DNA from: Adiantum capillus-veneris
Taxonomy: Eukaryota > Streptophyta > Polypodiopsida > Polypodiales > Pteridaceae
Assembly (NCBI GenBank): GCA_014529385.2
Contig: CM043949.1
Location: 113,167,977 to 113,231,976, forward strand
Direction of reading: 5' to 3'
Length of the DNA: 64,000 bases
The notes beneath the pieces were generated by a model. It ran no database searches. It saw nothing but the letters and a program-made list of their open reading frames with translations, and was not told where the DNA came from. Positions 54,761 through 64,000 of the stretch are shown here, piece by piece; position 1 is the stretch's first letter, and each line of letters begins with the position of its first letter. Position numbers and translations under genes: made by a program.

Positions 54761-57300
54761 TATAAAGCATCTCCATGGTATCAACAAAGATAGATCACGC
54801 AAAAGGTGGTTTGATAAAGAATGTCAAGATGCTCTAAAGTCCTTGATAAAGCTTGATGAAACTATGGACAAATACAACTATCAAAGTCATTTTCATACAT
54901 ACAAGGCATTGATTCAAAAGAAGAGAAGAAGATGGGAAGTAAAGCAACAACTTTTTCAAGTCCAAGAAAAGGCACATGCATGTGGAAGGTTTTGGAGAAA
55001 CTTGAGGGGCAAGCGGGTTGAGAATTTTGGTAACTTGAGTCTAGTGGATATGTACACACATTGTAGAGAATTATATGAGCAAGCAAATGTTGAAAAAATG
55101 TCATTTTATGGTTCACTCCCATGTATGCCCTCTTTTTTTACTATTGAGGATGTATGCAGTGGGCTTGAAAAGTTGGCTACCTGCAAAGCGGGAGATCTTC
55201 AAGGTATCAAGCCGGAGATGATCAAATGGACGGGAGATTTTACCCATGAATGGATGTGTGATATGTTCAACCTTGCACTTCAACATGGTATGCCTTATGA
55301 TTGGAGTACGAATTGGGTTAAGCCTTTGCACAAAGGAGGGGATGTAAAGAATGTAAACAACTACCGGACTATAATGATTGGATCTCTTATAGAAAATTTG
55401 TTTGGGTGCATAATGGAGATGAAATTGAGTGATTGGGCTGAAGATAATGACAAGCGTGTAAAGGGACAAGCGGGCTTTCGTCGATGCCATAACACCATTG
55501 ATCATCTTGTCACTCTTCGTGTTCTCATGGAGGAAAGTCGGTTGAAAGGCAAGCGATTGTATTGTTGTTTTGTGGACTTTAAGAAAGCTTTTGATATGAT
55601 TCCACGTAACAATTTGTGGAGAAGGATGGAAGAACTCCAAGTGCCAAGTGAGTTTATGCTTGCGGTTTCTCGAATCTATGAGAAGGTGATTTGTCAATTG
55701 CACATGGGAAGAGAAATTTCAAAAATTTTTGTAAGCACTATTGGGGTTAAACAAGGATGTCCGTTGTCACCAACTCTCTTTGGTCTATGCATCGATCAAT
55801 TGGAGCAAATGGTACTTGACTTTATGCAAGAAGAGCCGCCAATGGCTAGCAAAACATCCAAGTCCAGCTAAGTCTATCTCCAAAATGTGGTGTTGTGATC
55901 TGGCATGGTGTCCCCTAGACCACCACCCATATCATTGCCCATGCAATGTGAACTCTAGATCGTCTGTAACTAACTGCCTATCATGTGTCAATGACATTGT
56001 AGCCCCTACTACAAAGGTGCACATTGACTAGATGAAATCTAGTCCATGGGATAACTTGGCATTCACAAGAAAATCCTAAAAGAAGGAAACTAGACAAAGA
56101 GTGTCCACTAGCATGCCAATATGGCCAGGCCCAGAGCAAATGTAGCCAGCATAACATGCACATGGATGGCCATCCCACACTTTAGAAGATGCACAAAAGC
56201 TTATGGTTGTCCTTGAGAACTTTTGCTTGCATAGTGGGCTGATTGTGAACGAATCTAAGACAAAGGTTATGCTTGTGAAAACCAACCATAAGGAGAAGCC
56301 ATGCATTGTGTACAACAATGAGACACTTGAAGTTGTTGAGAGATTTAAGTACCTTGGCCTTGAGGTTCCGTCCAGTCACAAGTGGCATGAATGTGTTATG
56401 TGTCGTTTGGAAGCGGGAAAGAGAGCATTTTATGCATTTGAGAACATGTGTAATGCGGGAAACATCAAGTGTTGGGTTTCTCAAGAAGTATCTTTTCAAT
56501 GGATTGGTGACACCGGTTCTTCTTTATGGAGTTGAAGTGTGGGGCGGGAGCATCTCAAAGTCTACTTGGAAAGAGTTTGAGAATGTCCAAAAGCGTTTTC
56601 TTATAAACTTTCTCCAAGTGAATACACAAACACCATATATGCTCCTACTTCTTGAGTTGGGATGTCTTCCAATTGAGGTTATGGGCATGGAAAGGGTTGT
56701 GGAGTACATGATAAATATATTGAGCACGAGATGGATGCAAGACATAAAGAAGTGTTTTGGAAGATAGGATGCATTATGCTTGCTACATGATGCTTCAATT
56801 GACTCCCAAGTGAATGAAGCTTTTCTACAACGCCAATGTATTACGCTTTGGGAGAAATCCGGTGGGTCACGCTTTATACATTACACCACTCATACTGCCC
56901 CCAACTACAAAACCACGTTCTTTGCTGAAAGAGGAAACCGTACGCACACTTACATGCTTGAGCCTATCCCCTTGTCGGCGATACGCACTATTGTAGCCAT
57001 TCGGCTTAGCTCCCATTTCCTTCGATGCGACTCATAGGATGTTGGGGCAATGGAGAAGAGTTAAATCGACTATGCACATTATGCTTACTACAAGTTCGAG
57101 AGTCTGAGTACCACACACTACTAGATTGCTCAGATTTTGGTCACATCCGAACTTGGTTCTCTCACATTTTCAGCCATGACTTAGACCTACACACTTTTCT
57201 CTCCCAGCCAAAGTGTGGGCTCTCCATTGCGACTCTCATCACCAGAATTTTGGAGCATCGAGAGTCACTCATCAGCCATACACATACTACATCACATGTA
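54760..57300 (+). pseudogene. LINE A copy 2 ORF2, RT and C-terminal domains
   Basis: Frame 54843-55871 carries the connector and RT up to GVKQGCPLSPTLFGLCIDQL. The part that should hold YADD is missing. About 80 bases of LINE sequence are replaced by roughly 340 unrelated bases (55835-56175). Coding resumes with thumb motifs (YLGLEVPSSHKW), shifts near 56468, loses about 100 bases near 56712 and stops at 56765-56767. The C-terminal finger (CTLCLLQVRESEYHTLLDC) lies in a further frame (57025-57315). Confidence 0.75.
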
Positions 57301-57339
57301 ACTTTGGTCCCATAGGTCATATTTGACCTCCGAGGACGA

Positions 57340-57372
57340 TAATAAAATCTATCTCTCTCTCTCTCTCTCCCC
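57340..57372. repeat. (CT)n at LINE A copy 2 3' end
   Basis: ATCTATCTCTCTCT begins immediately after the LINE tail. Confidence 0.9.
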
Positions 57373-57436
57373 TACATTTTTTCTATATATTTCCACTCTT
57401 TATTTTTCTTTTTTCTTTACGTTTTCTTGTTTTTCT

Positions 57437-57594
<158 letters not shown>

Positions 57595-57600
<6 letters not shown>

Positions 57601-57790
57601 TAAAAATAATTGAAAATAAAAAAAATAAACTCTATGTGGTTTGTTGGACTTTTGTAATTTTGAAAATTGCATTTTTTTTGCTGCCTGCCCCTCTCTCTGT
57701 CTCTCTCTTCCTTTAAAAATAAGTTAAAATAAAAATATAATCTCTACATGGTTTCTTTGACTTTTGTCATTCTAAAAACTGTTACGTTTT
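57595..57790. repeat. Diverged 115-bp direct duplication
   Basis: The order CTTTAAAAATAA, A-rich stretch, CT(A)CATGGTTT, GACTTTTGT, AAAACTG appears at 57598-57668 and again at 57712-57782. Each copy follows a TC tract. No coding. Confidence 0.55.
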
Positions 57791-57911
57791 GCACCTCATT
57801 ATCATACACATTTTTGAACGCTCAAGTTGCAAAAAATAAAAAAATTCCTTGCAAGCACTACCCTTTGTCAATGGTTGCAATATGGTACGCTACCACCATC
57901 ACCTACACATG

Positions 57912-57913
<2 letters not shown>

Positions 57914-57965
<52 letters not shown>

Positions 57966-57990
57966 ATAATATATATATATATATATATAT
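57914..57990. repeat. (CT)n(AT)n microsatellite
   Basis: 48 bp CT then about 27 bp AT. Confidence 0.95.
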
Positions 57991-58239
57991 AGGCGCGCAA
58001 CACAAGAAAGGAATTGATGGAATCTTTGCCATGTACTTAAATTTTGATTAAAAATTATTCTCAAAGAAGCTTATGAAGGAATACAAAGAGGGAACTTTTC
58101 AAGAGAAATCTCAGGTAAACAAGGTGAAGAGGCACAAAGGTCTGCTAAGTTAAGGGAGGAATGAGATTTATGGAAAGTAAGTTTAAATGAGTGCTTACAA
58201 TCATGTGAAATTTTTATTGTGTTTTAATATAAAATTATA

Positions 58240-58748
58240 GGGCAAATTACCAAAATACCCCTCTATTTTGACAAAATTCCCAGTATACCCCTCGTATTTT
58301 CAAAATATCCAAATTACTCTTTCCGTACGTATAATTACTCACAATGTAGTGCTTCAAACACTACAGCGTGTCAAAAAACAATTGTGTTGAATGATCTGCT
58401 CATGCATTTTTCTCTCCCATGCCCAACGTTGTTACCACAAGCATCATGTTGCCATTACAATCTTACCTCTAAGCATCATGTTGGCGCTCTCCTGCAACCA
58501 CCATCACACTCTTTGGGTAATCCAAGCAACATCAATACATAGTTTGATGCCATTTGACGCCCACCACTCCAATCTATGGCACTTGTGTGCAATCAAGAAT
58601 CATCCATGTGCGCGCTACACAATTAGAAGGAGTGCTATAGTGCGAGACACTACGAGGACATATGGGAGGGGTAATTTGAGCATTTTCAAAATACAAGGGG
58701 TATATTGGAAATTTTGTCAAATGAGAGGGGTATTTTGGTAATTTTCCC
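58240..58748. mobile_element. Long-TIR DNA element (MULE/MITE type), 509 bp
   Basis: Terminal inverted repeats of about 81 bp (58240-58320 and 58668-58748) match at most positions. The ends read GGGCAAATTACCAAAATACC on one side and the reverse complement GGGAAAATTACCAAAATACC on the other. The flanking 9-mers AAAATTATA and AAAATAGGA agree at six positions, as for an aged 9-bp Mutator-type duplication. The 350-bp interior has no transposase and holds a loose repeat (AAGCATCATGTTG twice). Confidence 0.75.
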
Positions 58749-59198
58749 AAAATAGGACCCACTTAAATAATGAGGTGAAAGATGCACACTGCAAATTATC
58801 ATTTGAAAACAAAATAAAATGAAAATAAAATAAAATGTACATTATATTATTCATTATACATACACAAGGTAAATTCAAAGGTGTCTACGACAAAAACCTC
58901 ATACTCTTTCTTCAACCTCTCTCTTCATTCACAAGGGACATAGGTAGCTCTATAAATTTTATTTTGTATGATTTTGACATCCAATGAGCCATAGTGTAGT
59001 GCTAGTGTTATTGAGTATGTAGCTTTGGATTCAATTCAATCACACTAGTCCACGTTTCCTGCTGAAAACTAGAAGGTAAAACTGCTCTTCCAAGGGGGAG
59101 AGGGCTTGCTAGTTTTTTTGTGGGTCTAGAGAAGTAAAATCTCCTTTTGTGCCAATGGACAACCTCCATAGCCTCCGTGGTGAAGGAATATTTCCCCC

Positions 59199-59199
<1 letters not shown>
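58749..59199. other. AT-rich dispersed repeat, no gene
   Basis: The first 230 bp resemble 49977-50300. No coding signal is seen. Confidence 0.4.

Positions 59200-59246
<47 letters not shown>
59200..59246. repeat. C47 homopolymer tract
   Basis: Forty-seven consecutive C. Poly-Pro and poly-Gly frames across it are artefacts. Confidence 0.85.
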
Positions 59247-59611
59247 ACATGTCGCATGCTCCTTACTCCGACAGTGTCCCTGCAAGCAGCGGTCGCACAG
59301 GCAGACATCCAAGGAGAGAGGGGGCGGCCTTCGCATCGGCTAGCTGGGCATACCTTTTATACGTACCACAAATAAGACCATTTTTTTTTTTTGTGGCTAG
59401 GTTGTGAGGGGGCATCTAGCAACGTGGGGTCGGGAGTGCCTCAGTCGGGACTCACGTCTCAGGCCAGCTTTAATGCACACGCAAGGGCCAAGGTGGTCTG
59501 TTCTCTCTCTCTCTCTCCCTCCCCATTTTCCCACACTGATCGGATGCTCACTGCTCACAGTGATCAGTGCTCACCTATTTGAGGCTCTATCTAGATTCTA
59601 GCCCCCCTCTC

Positions 59612-59616
<5 letters not shown>
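59247..59616. other. GC-richer unique DNA, no gene recognised
   Basis: Short overlapping frames on both strands without domains. Base composition is higher in GC than its surroundings, which could reflect captured genic DNA, but nothing identifiable is present. Confidence 0.35.

Positions 59617-59691
<75 letters not shown>
59617..59691. repeat. (TC)n microsatellite
   Basis: About 75 bp of TC. Confidence 0.95.
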
Positions 59692-59692
<1 letters not shown>

Positions 59693-59830
59693 AGCGAGCC
59701 ATTGGCTATCATCAGGCGGCATTCCTTTATATTGTAATCCTTCAAGCCTTTCATAAATCTGTTTTGCAGGATATCGTCAAGCTTTCACTTCAAGCTCACT
59801 TCGTACAGCTCCCTCGCAAGGGGATAGAGG

Positions 59831-59832
<2 letters not shown>

Positions 59833-59925
<93 letters not shown>
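59833..59925. repeat. (TG)n(AG)n microsatellite at LINE A copy 3 3' end
   Basis: 48 bp TG then 45 bp AG, ending where the LINE tail begins. On the LINE strand this is (CT)n(CA)n, the same arrangement as after copy 1. Confidence 0.95.
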
Positions 59926-59929
<4 letters not shown>

Positions 59930-60239
59930 TTTTATTATCGTCCTAGGAGGTCAAATATGACCTATGGGACCAAAGTTACATGTGATGTAGTATGTGTATG
60001 GCTGATGAGTGACTCTTGATGCTCCAAAATTGTAGTGATGAGAGTCGCAATGGAGAGCCCACACTTTGGCTGGGAGAGGAAAGTGTGTAGGTCTAAGTTA
60101 TGGCTGACAATGTGAGAGAAGCAAGTTCGGATGTGATCAAAAGCTGAGCACTCTAGTAGTGTGTGGTACTCAGACTCTCGAACTTGCAATGAGCATAATG
60201 TGCACAATCGATTTGACTCTTCTCCATTGCCCCAAAGCC

Positions 60240-61982
60240 CTATCTCGCATCGAAGGAAATGGAGCTAAGCCAAATTGCTGCGATAGTGCGTATCGCGGAC
60301 AAGGGAATAGGCTCAAGCATGTAAGTGTGAGTACGGTTTCCTATCTCAGCGAAGAACATGGTTTTGTAGTTGGGGGCAATATAGGTGGTGTAATGTATGA
60401 AGCGTGACCCACCGGATTTCTCCCAAGCCGTAATACATTGGCGTTGTAGAAAAGCTTCATTCACTTGAGAGTCAATTGAAGCATCATGTAGCAAGTGTAA
60501 TGCATCCCATCTCCCAAACCACTTCTTTATGTCTTGCATCCATCCCGTGCTCAAGATCTTGCTTTTATGCGTCTTTTGAACTTTTTTGCTTGCTTCCCAT
60601 GCAATTGTAGGAAGTCGATGTGAGGGGTCTTGATGCATCTTTATCATGTACTCCACAACCCTTTCCATGCCCATAACCTCAATTGGAAGAGATTCCGACT
60701 CAAGAAGTAAGAGCATATATGGTGTTTGTGTCTTAACTTGGAGAAAGTTTGTAAGAAAACGCTTTTGGACATTCTCAAACTCTTTCCAAGTAGACTTTGA
60801 GATGCTCCCGCCCCACACTTCAACTCCATAAAGAAGAACCGGTGTCACCAATGCATCAAAAAGATACTTCTTGAGAATCCAACACTTGATGTTTCCCGCA
60901 TTACACATGTTCTCAAATGCATAATATGCTCTCTTTCCCGCTTCCAAACGACGCATAGCACATTCATGCCACTTGTGATTGGATGGAACCTCAAGGCCAA
61001 GGTACTTAAATCTCTCAACAACTTCAAGTGTCTCGTTGTTGTACACAATGCATGGCTTCTCCTTATGGTTGGTTTTCACAAGCATAACCTTTGTTTTGGA
61101 TTCATTTACAATCAGCCCACTATGCAAGCAAAAGTTCTCAAGGACAACCATAAGCTTTTGTGCATCTTCTAAAGTGTGTGCTAGAAGCACTACATCATCC
61201 GCATACAACAAAAGCATGAATACCGCATTGCAAATAGTGACCTCTTCAATGCCTTCTTCTTTCATAAATTCAAGTACCATTTGTTCCAATTGATTGATGC
61301 ATAGACCAAAGAGAGTTGGTGACAATGGACATCCTTGTTTAACCCCAATAGTGCTTACAAAAATTTTTGAAATTTCTCTTCCCATGTGCAATTGACAAAT
61401 CACCTTCTCATAGATTCGAGAAACCGCAAGCATAAACTCACTTGGCACTTGGAGTTCTTCCATCCTTCTCCACAAATCGTTACGTGGAATCATATCAAAG
61501 GCTTTCTTAAAGTCCACAAAACAACAATACAATCGCTTGCCTTTCAACCGACTTTCCTCCATGAGAACACGAAGAGTGACAAGATGATCAATGGTGCTAT
61601 GGTATCGACGAAAACCCGCTTGTCCCTTTGCACGCTTGTCATTCTCTTCAGCCCAATCACTCAATTTCATCTCCATTATGCACCCAAACAACTTTGCCAT
61701 AAGAGACCCAATCATTATAGTCCGGTAGTTGCTTACATTCTTTACATCCCCTCCTTTATGCAAAGGCTTAACCCAATTAGTACTCCAATCATAAGGCATA
61801 CCATGTTGAAGTGCAAGGTTGAACATATCCCACATCCACTCATGGGTAAAATCTCCCGTCCATTTGATCATCTCCGGCTTGATACCTTGAAGATCTCCCG
61901 CTTTGCGAGTCGCCAACTTTTCAAGCCCACCGCATACATCCTCAATAGTAAAAAAAAGATGGCATACATGGGAGTGAACCAT
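60240..61982 (-). CDS. LINE A copy 3 reverse transcriptase, 580-codon frame
   Basis: Open minus-strand frame with the full RT series (FTIEDVCGGLEKLATRKAGD; QAGFRRYHSTIDHL; DFKKAFDMIPRNDLW; GVKQGCPLSPTLFGLCINQL), an intact YADD encoded at 61206-61195 and the thumb. It ends near SSISFDAR at 60240 by a 1-base shift. The C-terminal finger continues in frame 59962-60207 (LCSLQVRESEYHTLLEC). The frame preceding it ends at a TAA (YEQ stop near 62006), so it is separated from the endonuclease part. Confidence 0.8.
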   Translation of the reverse strand: MVHSHVCHLFFTIEDVCGGLEKLATRKAGDLQGIKPEMIKWTGDFTHEWMWDMFNLALQHGMPYDWSTNWVKPLHKGGDVKNVSNYRTIMIGSLMAKLFGCIMEMKLSDWAEENDKRAKGQAGFRRYHSTIDHLVTLRVLMEESRLKGKRLYCCFVDFKKAFDMIPRNDLWRRMEELQVPSEFMLAVSRIYEKVICQLHMGREISKIFVSTIGVKQGCPLSPTLFGLCINQLEQMVLEFMKEEGIEEVTICNAVFMLLLYADDVVLLAHTLEDAQKLMVVLENFCLHSGLIVNESKTKVMLVKTNHKEKPCIVYNNETLEVVERFKYLGLEVPSNHKWHECAMRRLEAGKRAYYAFENMCNAGNIKCWILKKYLFDALVTPVLLYGVEVWGGSISKSTWKEFENVQKRFLTNFLQVKTQTPYMLLLLESESLPIEVMGMERVVEYMIKMHQDPSHRLPTIAWEASKKVQKTHKSKILSTGWMQDIKKWFGRWDALHLLHDASIDSQVNEAFLQRQCITAWEKSGGSRFIHYTTYIAPNYKTMFFAEIGNRTHTYMLEPIPLSAIRTIAAIWLSSISFDAR

Positions 61983-62005
61983 AAAATGGCATTTTTTTCA
62001 GTATT

Positions 62006-62978
62006 TTATTGCTCATATAATTGCCTACAATGTGTGTACATATCCACTAGACTCAAGTTACCAAAATTCTCAACCCGCTTGCCTCTCAAGTTTCTCCAAA
62101 ATCTTCCACATGCATGTGCCTTTTCTTGGACTTGAAATTCTTGTTGCTTTACTTCCCATCTTCTTCTCTTCTTTTGAATCAATGCCTTGTATGTATGAAA
62201 ATGACTTTGATAGTTGTCTTTGTCCATAGTTGCATCAAGCTTTATCAAGGACTTTCGAGCATCTTGACATTCTTTATCAAACCACCTTTTGCATGATCTA
62301 TCTTTGTTGATACCATGGAGATGCTTTATGGCAAAGCATTCTTCCGCACAAGAACAAATAGCTTTCTTGAAAGCTTTTCCAATGGTGCATCACATTGAAG
62401 CTTTGTCATCCATAACTTTTGCTCAACCATTTCAATGTACATTGGTGCCCGTTTGAAATCCATACATAGTGATAACTTCTCTTTCCTTTGGCTGAGATTA
62501 TCATGCTTAGTTGCTTCTCCACATGAAAGGTCAATACATAAGGTGCGATGGTTGGATTCCGGGGTCCATTGACCAAACATAAAACTCTTTATGCGATACA
62601 TGATGGCTTCAGAGAGTAGCATATAGTCAATCACACTATCCCCATTATGTCTCCTACATGTAAATCCATTAGTTCCACTCCACAAAGATACACCATTGTC
62701 AATGAGCATACCCGTGCTATTACACATGTGTAAAAGTAACTTTCCATAGTGATCCGCCTCTTTCTCATCCATTGAAGTACGATCATACAAGTGAACTTCC
62801 TCCAACTCCCTTGAAATGTATGGCATATCAAATTGTTGAGTATTATGTTGCAATGTTTTTGTGCGAGCATTCATATCCCCAAATACAATAACATCACCTT
62901 CACCTTTGAAATAAGCAATGTCCTCTTCCAAATCAGAAAATGGTTGATCTCTATCCATGCAAGCATAAAAGGGAGAAT

Positions 62979-62985
<7 letters not shown>
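62006..62985 (-). pseudogene. LINE A copy 3 endonuclease and connector, partial
   Basis: Frame 62326 to about 62985 has FGDMNARTK and a complete middle region (NGVSLWSGTNGFTCRRHNGD). The catalytic SDH reads SNH (62548-62556), so the endonuclease would be inactive even if whole. A deletion near 62385 shifts the frame. The connector continues in 62006-62248 (KALIQKKRRRWEVKQQEFQV). The N-terminal endonuclease motif is missing through truncation. Confidence 0.75.

Positions 62986-63015
<30 letters not shown>
62985..63015. repeat. (GA)n at LINE A copy 3 5' end
   Basis: 31 bp of GA directly at the truncation point. Confidence 0.95.
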
Positions 63016-63019
<4 letters not shown>

Positions 63020-63248
63020 ATGCATAATCTGTGTGGATTTGGAAGCATCGTCTGCTCTTGGAGCTTTCCTAGGATCCTTGAGAGTGGAGGTGGCCATCAG
63101 AGGCAATAGATTTTGCCAATGTCTTGACAGTTTTCTTCTTAAAGTACACAGGCAATCCTTCCTCCATAGGCGGACATCTACACCCCTTTGCATGGGATCT
63201 CGGTTGCATGCGAGACTCTTTCATGACTTCCTCGGTTAATTTTGGCTC

Positions 63249-63250
<2 letters not shown>
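63016..63250 (-). other. Possible exon fragment, unknown
   Basis: The minus strand is open for about 60 codons between two GA tracts, with a hydrophilic product (EEVMKESRMQPRSHAKG; LPVYFKKKTVKTLAKSIA). It looks more protein-like than its surroundings, but no family is recognised and no splice sites are clear. Confidence 0.25.

Positions 63251-63299
<49 letters not shown>
63251..63299. repeat. (GA)n microsatellite
   Basis: 49 bp of GA. Confidence 0.95.
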
Positions 63300-63301
<2 letters not shown>

Positions 63302-63698
63302 GTCGCCCCATGCCGTGAGCTGTGTGTGCTACCCATACTTCATTCTTGCCCCCACATGCAAGGGTTATGGGATAAGGGTGCATCAAGGATGGTTCTATGC
63401 AAAAGAAAAGTGTAGCAAGGAAGGGTAAGGGGTGATGTGGGTGGCGAGAGAGGGGGCAAGGAAACGGGTTGCAACTGTGTAGGAGTAACAACAATAAGGA
63501 TGACAAGGGACGGAGAAATTTATGAGGGCTTGGGGGCAAGAAGAGAGAGGCTACAACGGATTGATGGAGGCTACCATTGAAGCATTAAAGCAGGGCAACG
63601 AGCTAATGTAGTAGTATCAAGCTATAAGTCAAGTCCACAAGTCAGCGCATGCACAGGAAGGCCGACCCTGAAGGAAATTGTAAGCTTGATGATGAAAA
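63300..63698. other. Non-genic purine-rich DNA
   Basis: No domain-bearing frame and no repeat boundary seen. Confidence 0.35.
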
Positions 63699-63760
63699 GG
63701 CTACAGGTGCTACCATTATGTAATGTAAGCCCGAGTGAGAGATGGGCGATCAATGTGTAA

Positions 63761-63850
<90 letters not shown>

Positions 63851-63959
63851 CTACAGGTGCTACCATTATGTAATGTAAGCCCGAGTGAGAGATGGGCGAT
63901 CAATGTGTAATTTGTGTGTGTGTGTGTGTGTGTGCTGTAAGCCATGGTAGTAGCATATG

Positions 63960-63992
<33 letters not shown>

Positions 63993-64000
63993 GGGGGGGG
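63699..64000. repeat. 150-bp tandem duplication containing (GT)n(GA)n, ending in G18
   Basis: GGCTACAGGTGCTACCATTA and the following 75 bases occur at 63699 and again at 63849, each followed by (GT)n. GA tracts follow at 63799-63848 and 63961-63982, and the window ends in 18 G. The twice-repeated minus-strand peptide here is a consequence of the duplication. Confidence 0.85.

Larger units (their letters stand above)
52551..57347 (+). mobile_element. LINE family A, copy 2, near full length
   Basis: About 4.8 kb: 5' UTR (52551-52779), ORF1, ORF2 with apurinic-type endonuclease, RT and C-terminal finger, and the shared 3' tail with stem-loop AGGTCATATTTGACCT at 57314-57329. It is bordered by dinucleotide tracts at both ends. 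Inactivated by several stops, frameshifts and a replacement in the RT core. Confidence 0.85.
59926..62985 (-). mobile_element. LINE family A, copy 3, 5' truncated
   Basis: On the minus strand it starts inside the endonuclease domain (SPFYACMDRDQ) and runs to the shared 3' tail with the stem-loop at 59948-59963. It is bordered by (CT)n on the LINE strand at both ends. It is closer to copy 2 than to copy 1. Confidence 0.85.

Noticed and set aside
59008-59407. Poly-Gly and poly-Pro frames
   Set aside because: They arise from the C47 tract only.

Overview
The window looks like non-genic DNA from a large plant nuclear genome. The evidence is two plant-type Ty1/copia elements primed by initiator tRNA-Met, a Tat/Athila-like Ty3/gypsy element with a second RNase H, LINEs, a tRNA-derived SINE, a TIR element of MULE/MITE type, and very many (TC)n, (AC)n and poly-C/G tracts. 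A Penelope-like retroelement and the lack of dense host genes would fit a seedless vascular plant such as a fern, but the sequence does not prove this. No rRNA gene, intact tRNA gene, CRISPR array or bacterial-type operon was seen.

Layout. 1-9320: a decayed Penelope-like element on the minus strand (RT with a YMDD motif), with a partial terminal repeat at 1-590 and a three-copy tandem array of a 1.29-kb unit at 5261-9144. 9320-14300: a small gene-like island holding a spliced-gene remnant, a divergent histone H3-like gene with its own TATA box (now frameshifted), a convergent minus-strand gene with TATA box and intron but no recognised family, and further exon-like remnants. 14600-15480: minisatellites. 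15511-34984: two copies of one copia family. Copy 1 has a complete gypsy element inside its 5' LTR. Copy 2 has a 1.6-kb solo-LTR-like insertion inside its RNase H region. Target duplications are visible for all four insertions. 34985-42746: old retroelement remains (a gag/protease-like element on the minus strand, then a poly(A)-tailed LINE 3' part on the plus strand). 42900-64000: microsatellite-rich DNA with three copies of another LINE family (43311-45360 plus; 52551-57347 plus, near full length; 59926-62985 minus), one SINE and one long-TIR element.

Main observations. All three copies of the second LINE family are bracketed by (TC)n tracts on the element's own strand and share a 3' stem-loop, which suggests insertion into TC microsatellites. 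The H3-like gene keeps the H3 tail start and histone fold but has a long acidic spacer between them. The solo LTR carries four regularly built ATTGG...CCAAT pairs. Almost every coding region is broken. The exception is the 660-codon RT reading frame at 43319-45301, which is open throughout but lacks the endonuclease part.
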